From Pseudomonadota bacterium (GTDB lineage Bacteria; Bdellovibrionota_B; Oligoflexia; Oligoflexales; Bin106), in the NCBI GenBank assembly GCA_026710525.1, contig JAPOQT010000210.1, positions 1 to 10,163 of the forward strand: DNA of 10,163 nt, in the 5' to 3' direction. The notes beneath the pieces were generated by a model that was given only the letters and a program-made list of their open reading frames with translations, was not told the origin of the DNA and searched no databases. The translations under genes were made by a program, and so were the position numbers. Below, in pieces: positions 6,326 to 10,163 of the stretch (within the stretch, counting starts at the first letter, position 1; each line of letters opens with the position of its first letter).

Positions 6326-7630
6326 GTGAGTCAGCCGGTTTTGATCACCATGCCGAAATTATCAGACACCATGGAAGAAGGAGGAATCTCTTGTTGGTTT
6401 GTGAAAGAGGGAGATTATATTGAAGAAGGTGATCCTCTGGTTGAAATTGAAACAGATAAAGCGACGATGGAGTATCATTCACCAGAGAGTGGTTATCTCA
6501 GAAAAGTGTTAGCAAATCCTGGCTCTCAGTATCCTCTCACAGCTCCTATTGCTGTTATTTCTGAAGAAAAAAACACTGCTTTTAATCTTGATGACTTAAT
6601 TCGCTCGTTATCTCAGCAAAAAGAGATACCTGTTCATCAAGATGAGTCGGAACAAGCAAATGTGGCCACTGAGGACACGGGCCATGCTGAGGTGGCAGCA
6701 TCGGCGGCTCACGAGCAGAAAAAATCATTAACGCGAGTGATTGCGTCACCCTTAGCAAAAAAATTAGCGTCAGATCATGACTTGATATTAGCTGATATTC
6801 AAGGATCTGGCCCAAGAGGTAGGATTATAAAAAGTGACGTGCAGGGGGTTCTCTCAGGCACCAAGAAATCCTTATTACCTACCACAACTTCTGATTCAGT
6901 TGAGCGCCTTAGTCAAAAACCAGATAAAGTGATCCCAATTAGCCTAATGCGTAAAAGTATTGCTAAAAGTTTAACCGCTAGTAAACAACTGATTCCTCAC
7001 TATTATTTGAAGTCAACCTGGCAGCTTGACACTTTGTTAGGGATGCGTCAAGTCTGGAATCAACATCTTAGCACCCATAGGCCTGCAGGTAGTGCTCAAA
7101 AAGTTTCATTAAACGATTGTTTTATTTATTTAGTGGCACGAGCTGTTCGTCAGCATCCCATTGTGAGATCGTTTTGGCAGCAGGATCATATTCTTGAAAA
7201 GGGGGCTGTTCATATAGCCATGGCAGTTGCTTTAGATGATGGTTTGGTGACTCCAGTCATTCATGATGCCGATCAAATGAGTGTGTATGATATTTCCGAG
7301 AGGTCACGTTATCTTATTCAGCAGTGTCAGGCTGGTGGTAAAGCGAGGAGTGATCTTGATCTTACGGGAGGAAGCTTTACGATTTCTAATTTAGGACGCA
7401 GCTCCGTTGATGAGTTTGCGGCGGTCATCAACCCACCCCAATCGGCGATCCTAGCTATTGGCCGTCTGAGAAGCGCACCGCAACTAATCGATGGTAGTTG
7501 GCAGTTATCCCAGGAAATTTCAGTGACTTTATCCTGTGATCATCGCGTTATCGATGGTAAGGAAGGGGCTCGTTTCCTCGACACATTGTCTGAATTGGTG
7601 GCTAATCCTTCATTAGCCCTGTTATATTAA
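6326..7630 (+). CDS. pdhC: Pyruvate dehydrogenase E2 component (dihydrolipoamide acetyltransferase)
   Basis: E2 forms the core of the complex and moves the acetyl group from lipoyl-lysine to CoA. The start is GTG at 6326, with AAGGAG (6315-6320) 5 bases upstream; no ATG fits. Domains: one lipoyl domain at about 4-80, with the lipoylated lysine in ETDKATMEY (Lys45); an Ala/Glu/Gln-rich linker to about 135; a peripheral subunit-binding domain at about 138-173 (ASPLAKKLA, DIQGSGPRGRIIKSDV); a second linker; and the catalytic domain from about 202 to 434, with the active-site motif DHRVIDG (405-411). At 434 residues with one lipoyl domain it matches the alphaproteobacterial/mitochondrial style. 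It is the last gene of the operon. No E3 gene follows, so lipoamide dehydrogenase must be encoded elsewhere (inference). 2-oxoglutarate E2 (SucB) is the main alternative; the adjacent E1 alpha/beta pair rules against it. Confidence 0.94.
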   Translation: MSQPVLITMPKLSDTMEEGGISCWFVKEGDYIEEGDPLVEIETDKATMEYHSPESGYLRKVLANPGSQYPLTAPIAVISEEKNTAFNLDDLIRSLSQQKEIPVHQDESEQANVATEDTGHAEVAASAAHEQKKSLTRVIASPLAKKLASDHDLILADIQGSGPRGRIIKSDVQGVLSGTKKSLLPTTTSDSVERLSQKPDKVIPISLMRKSIAKSLTASKQLIPHYYLKSTWQLDTLLGMRQVWNQHLSTHRPAGSAQKVSLNDCFIYLVARAVRQHPIVRSFWQQDHILEKGAVHIAMAVALDDGLVTPVIHDADQMSVYDISERSRYLIQQCQAGGKARSDLDLTGGSFTISNLGRSSVDEFAAVINPPQSAILAIGRLRSAPQLIDGSWQLSQEISVTLSCDHRVIDGKEGARFLDTLSELVANPSLALLY

Positions 7631-7668
7631 AATAATAGTTGATAATAGAATTTTATTTTATTATTTTA
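7628..7668 (+). terminator. Weak A/T-only hairpin after pdhC, possible transcription end
   Basis: Arms of 10 bases pair perfectly: TAAAATAATA (7628-7637, beginning with the pdhC stop codon) and TATTATTTTA (7659-7668), around a 21-base loop. A second, overlapping pair is TGATAA (7640-7645)/TTATCA (7666-7671). The stem contains no G or C, so it is not a classic intrinsic terminator. Position is the main support. Confidence 0.25.
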
Positions 7669-7906
7669 TCAGATCTATCATAGGTAAAATATAAATTTAT
7701 TGATCCCTAGTGTGATAACGATAGTGTCATAGCTAAAATCATGATTTATCAGAATTTTTAATAATAATTTTATTATTATTCTATAGGATCGATAAGTCCG
7801 TCACCAGTACAGTGTCATCAGCTAATCATCGTGTCATGTTGAGAGATGGTGTGCATGTGCAGTCGTATGGTCCCATTGATCTTATTAGCTACTAGTCTCA
7901 GATTAT
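7631..7906. other. AT-rich intergenic region between pdhC and the exported-protein cluster
   Basis: This 276-base spacer is clearly richer in A and T than the flanking genes, mostly in its first 160 bases. Besides the hairpin after pdhC it contains a 12-base perfect palindrome AAATCATGATTT (7736-7747) and an A/T-only inverted repeat (7760-7780). A promoter for the downstream exported-protein genes must lie in or near it, but I could not find a convincing -35/-10 pair. Confidence 0.45.
7760..7780. repeat. A/T-only inverted repeat, 9-base arms
   Basis: AATAATAAT (7760-7768) and ATTATTATT (7772-7780) are perfect reverse complements separated by TTT. It could form a weak cruciform or hairpin, serve as a protein-binding site, or be a chance result of AT-rich triplet repeats. 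Confidence 0.6.
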
Positions 7907-8623
7907 ATGATTTATATTGTTTCTATTATTTTTATGGTGATTGGGATGGGCTGTGAGTCAAATAGTGGAACACCGAGGTTTCGAGGTGGGGCAGAATTGT
8001 CAGAGAAGACAGGGAGATCAGATGATGCGGAAGGTCGAAACATGAAGACACAGGAGGACTATGATCAAGCAATAATAGAGTTACAAGACAAGTCGGAAAA
8101 AGAGTCGGAAACCAATCACAAACTAAAAAACTACCTCAAGGGCGTACAACCGCCGTGTATGCTAGGACTTCCTGTTAAAACTATGAGTATTCAATTGTCT
8201 GGTGTCACAGCTAGTGGTAAAGATATTACAGACAATGCGTCTCATCATAGTGATTCTGAGCCTGATACGGATCTATCGTCATTTTATTTGCGTTTTGGTA
8301 CTAATTTAGTTAAGCAGGTTCTGGATTATGCTTTGTTTGCGAAGCCTCATGTCTTCGCTGTTAATTTGGCTTACACAATTAATAGCATAGAAAAAATTGA
8401 GATTATTCAAAATGGTGATCAATATTTCTCAAATGAAGACTGGACGATTAAGTCACTCATCCTATCTGTGGGGGCACTGCAATCTCCTGTCGAAGTTTAT
8501 TCAGCAGACAATTTAAACAAACGTTTTAGTGGTGATGGGAGTAGGATCATTATCAACAAGGAAGAACTCACAAACAACTTAGCTTATCAAAAAATGCTAG
8601 AAAATAAAAACTGTGGCAATTAA
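7907..8623 (+). CDS. Exported, probably lipid-anchored protein of unknown function with a PLAT-like segment
   Basis: 238 residues. The N-terminus is a short hydrophobic stretch ending VIGMGC (Cys16) followed by polar sequence, as in a lipoprotein, although the lipobox is irregular (Gly at -3) and no basic residue precedes it. ATG 7907 is the only start, because an in-frame TAG lies at 7886-7888; the ribosome site is poor. Residues 46-80 are charged and probably helical, ending near Cys84. Residues 150-200 look beta-rich: the run SIEKIEIIQNGD (160-171), then EDWTIKSLILSV (177-188), resembles the 'i..I.I..dg....W.l..v.v' core of PLAT/LH2 beta-sandwich domains, which bind lipids or proteins. That likeness is a visual inference only. 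A second Cys pair could be Cys84/Cys236. It is followed after 64 bases by another exported protein with a similar plan. Confidence 0.75.
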   Translation: MIYIVSIIFMVIGMGCESNSGTPRFRGGAELSEKTGRSDDAEGRNMKTQEDYDQAIIELQDKSEKESETNHKLKNYLKGVQPPCMLGLPVKTMSIQLSGVTASGKDITDNASHHSDSEPDTDLSSFYLRFGTNLVKQVLDYALFAKPHVFAVNLAYTINSIEKIEIIQNGDQYFSNEDWTIKSLILSVGALQSPVEVYSADNLNKRFSGDGSRIIINKEELTNNLAYQKMLENKNCGN

Positions 8624-8687
8624 CAGACGTGTGCAGGGTTAAAAAGTAAAACGCAATGATTAAACATCGTTAATAATAGAGAAGCCC

Positions 8688-9386
8688 ATGAAGAATTATC
8701 AATATCCAGCAGTTATCATTATTCTCAGCATAGGCTTATGTTGTTCAACACTCTTTGCGAAGAGTCAAGATGGTGATCAGAGTGCTCTTGAGCGCACAAA
8801 AGCTGCATATGAAATGCAGCGAGAAGCCTATCAGTTACTTTTTCTCACGAATCAAGAGCTCTGTCGAGAAGCGAAAAAACTTCACGATCTATGTCCTTTT
8901 AGTGCTCCTATTAGTAGCGCTTATATTACTGATAGTCTTTGTTCTAATGATGGTTTAAAACCTACTCAGGTTAGGGCAAGTGTAGGCAGTACAGTGGCTG
9001 TGAAAATACGCATTAATGAGCAATATGAATCATCATCATTTGTGGGTAATAACCAGAAGATCAAATTTTTTGATGAAAAAAAGAGCGAAAACTTTTTTCT
9101 ACCGTTTAAGCAAATTCATACGATGGAAATTATCCAAGACGCAGGCACACTACCTAGTGAGCTAACGTTTCGATTAGCCTTAAACCAAAAAGTCATCATT
9201 GATGTTGATAGCCGCAACGATTCTTTAACCAAAACAGATCGAGGTTTTTCAGTTGAGTTATCGTCACTTAAGAAGCAAGTGTCGGATAATTACTCTTGTC
9301 ATCCTAATTTCGCCACTATCATGGCAAGAGTTGATAGGAAGGTTAAGGACGTTATGAAAAGTATGGCTCAGCAGAGCGGTGAGTAA
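8688..9386 (+). CDS. Secreted protein of unknown function, possible paralogue of the upstream gene
   Basis: 232 residues with a good Sec signal peptide: Lys2, a hydrophobic core at 8-23 and a probable signal peptidase I cut after LFA (Ala24). Adjacent Cys18/Cys19 sit in the core, but the context is not a lipobox. Residues 30-67 are charged and probably helical. Four cysteines remain in the mature part (59, 69, 85, 204), an even number compatible with disulfides in the periplasm or outside. A beta-rich region follows, with QVRASVGSTVAVKIRI (94-109), HTMEIIQDAG (144-153), ELTFRLAL (158-165) and GFSVELSSL (186-194). The order helix, Cys, 'I..[IM]EIIQ', then strands ending in a [NS]xE/SL turn parallels the gene before it, suggesting distant paralogy. 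A purine-rich AGAGAAG sits upstream of the ATG. The next gene begins 3 bases after the stop. Confidence 0.78.
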   Translation: MKNYQYPAVIIILSIGLCCSTLFAKSQDGDQSALERTKAAYEMQREAYQLLFLTNQELCREAKKLHDLCPFSAPISSAYITDSLCSNDGLKPTQVRASVGSTVAVKIRINEQYESSSFVGNNQKIKFFDEKKSENFFLPFKQIHTMEIIQDAGTLPSELTFRLALNQKVIIDVDSRNDSLTKTDRGFSVELSSLKKQVSDNYSCHPNFATIMARVDRKVKDVMKSMAQQSGE

Positions 9387-9389
9387 GTT

Positions 9390-10163
9390 ATGATGATAAA
9401 ACGTGGTGTGTTCATTTGTGGTGTATGGTTTTTTTTAGGTTGTGAACCTCTTCGGGTAAGCTACGTAGGCCCCGCTGAAATATCGGAATATGATGCTAAG
9501 ATGTTAGCTATTATTGAAAAAGTTAAGGTGGATCCAGATGATCTTGTTATCAGACATGTTTCCTTGACTAATCATCCGAGACCACACAAGGATTTTTATG
9601 ATCTCATTGTGGAAATAAGCGCTCATCCAAAGACCCAGATGTTTGAGGTATCCTTATGTTCAAAGTCACAAGATCCAGATAAAGAACCAAGTTGTCGTCA
9701 CAAAGAACCTTTGAGCAACCGGGTGAAAATTAGCACAGCAGATCTCCCGTCACAACACATCAGCGTAAAAATCAAAGCCTGTGTTCCGGAGCTGTTTTCA
9801 AAGGCACCGCCGAAAACATGTGGCCCCGAGTATCAGACAGATCACACATTACCGGATAATTCTCAAGATCATGTACTCCAAAGCTACGTCAATGAGTTGG
9901 ATCGTCTGAGGGATTCACTTGCTGAATGGGATGATCAAGTTGTTGCAACACTGGAGCGTTATCAAAAAAATATTGATCAGTGTTTTGATCAAAGAAAAGA
10001 TGCTCAGGCGGCTGACGAGCAAAAAGTGTGGGCAATGTTGGCTGGTGCTTTGTTAATGAGCCCCTTGAATCCTAGTGAGCAAAGTGTTCCTGACCTTGAT
10101 GAAGAAAGTCCAGACGACGAAATTTTGCCAGCTCTGCAAAAAGATATTGAGGAGTTGTTAGAT
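9390..10163 (+). CDS. Lipoprotein of unknown function with a helical C-terminal part (3'-truncated)
   Basis: ATG 9390, three bases after the previous stop, opens a frame that stays open for all 258 codons to the window end; GGTGAG at the end of the preceding gene is a plausible ribosome site. The next codon, ATG 9393, is an alternative start. The N-terminus has Lys4-Arg5, a hydrophobic core and FFLGC with Cys18, a good lipoprotein signal. Residues 35-135 look like a beta-rich domain (DFYDLIVEIS, MFEVSLC, RVKISTADL, ISVKIKAC) with four cysteines. Residues from about 163 (VLQSYVNELDRLRDSL onward) look like a coiled coil or long helices up to about 215, with one more cysteine (IDQCFDQ), followed by a short hydrophobic patch (WAMLAGALLM) and an acidic tail. 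I recognise no family. The near-zero spacing suggests co-transcription and coupling with the gene before it. Confidence 0.75.
   Translation, partial: MMIKRGVFICGVWFFLGCEPLRVSYVGPAEISEYDAKMLAIIEKVKVDPDDLVIRHVSLTNHPRPHKDFYDLIVEISAHPKTQMFEVSLCSKSQDPDKEPSCRHKEPLSNRVKISTADLPSQHISVKIKACVPELFSKAPPKTCGPEYQTDHTLPDNSQDHVLQSYVNELDRLRDSLAEWDDQVVATLERYQKNIDQCFDQRKDAQAADEQKVWAMLAGALLMSPLNPSEQSVPDLDEESPDDEILPALQKDIEELLD

Noticed and set aside
7737..7895. Open plus-strand frame ending at TAG 7893-7895, with a hydrophobic run of Leu/Ile followed by polar sequence
   Set aside because: There is no ATG, GTG or TTG before the hydrophobic part, which is simply the translation of the A/T inverted repeat. The ATG at 7836 leaves only 19 codons and has no ribosome site.
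7876..7906. TTGATC followed by GATTAT as a promoter for the 7907 gene
   Set aside because: The spacing would be 19 bases, and transcription would begin at or after the start codon; a leaderless transcript cannot be supported from this alone.

Overview
The window looks like chromosomal DNA of a Gram-negative bacterium with GC in the low to mid 40s (hand estimate). The Gram-negative reading rests on the lipoprotein-type and Sec-type signal peptides and the proteobacterial look of the housekeeping genes. The heterotetrameric E1 (separate alpha and beta genes) with a single-lipoyl E2 is common in Alphaproteobacteria, Chlamydiae and Bdellovibrio/Oligoflexia-like lineages, and rules out the homodimeric AceE type of enteric bacteria. 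I cannot name a genus. No mobile element, CRISPR array, tRNA or rRNA is visible.

Layout. (1) Bases 1-492 (+) hold the 3' part of a secreted, cysteine-rich protein with a Pro/Thr/Glu/Ser-rich linker. (2) Bases 480-2790 (-) hold recJ followed by a flavin reductase-like gene. The two are tightly coupled: the last RecJ codons form a near-perfect Shine-Dalgarno sequence, and the best-placed start of the next gene is an AUC one base after the recJ stop. (3) Bases 2791-3335 are a divergent intergenic region with candidate promoters and a 31-codon hydrophobic small ORF. (4) Bases 3336-7630 (+) hold a CbpA-type J-domain co-chaperone and then pdhA, pdhB and pdhC (pyruvate dehydrogenase E1 alpha, E1 beta and E2), with gaps of 50, 41 and 22 bases, so probably one operon. 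E3 (lipoamide dehydrogenase) is absent here. (5) Bases 7631-7906 are an AT-rich spacer with several A/T-only inverted repeats. (6) Bases 7907-10163 (+) hold three consecutive exported proteins of unknown function; the last has a clear lipobox and runs off the window.

How the genes work together: pdhABC encodes the E1-E2 core converting pyruvate to acetyl-CoA, and the upstream J-protein may recruit DnaK, possibly during assembly of this large complex (inference). RecJ acts in DNA repair and recombination; the link to its flavoprotein partner is unclear. The exported genes at both ends look lineage-specific. The first two of the right-hand trio share a layout (signal peptide, helical segment, Cys, beta-rich domain) and may be distant paralogues. 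The most unusual points are the candidate AUC start, the hydrophobic micro-ORF, the exported-protein cluster and an apparent excess of GATC sites.
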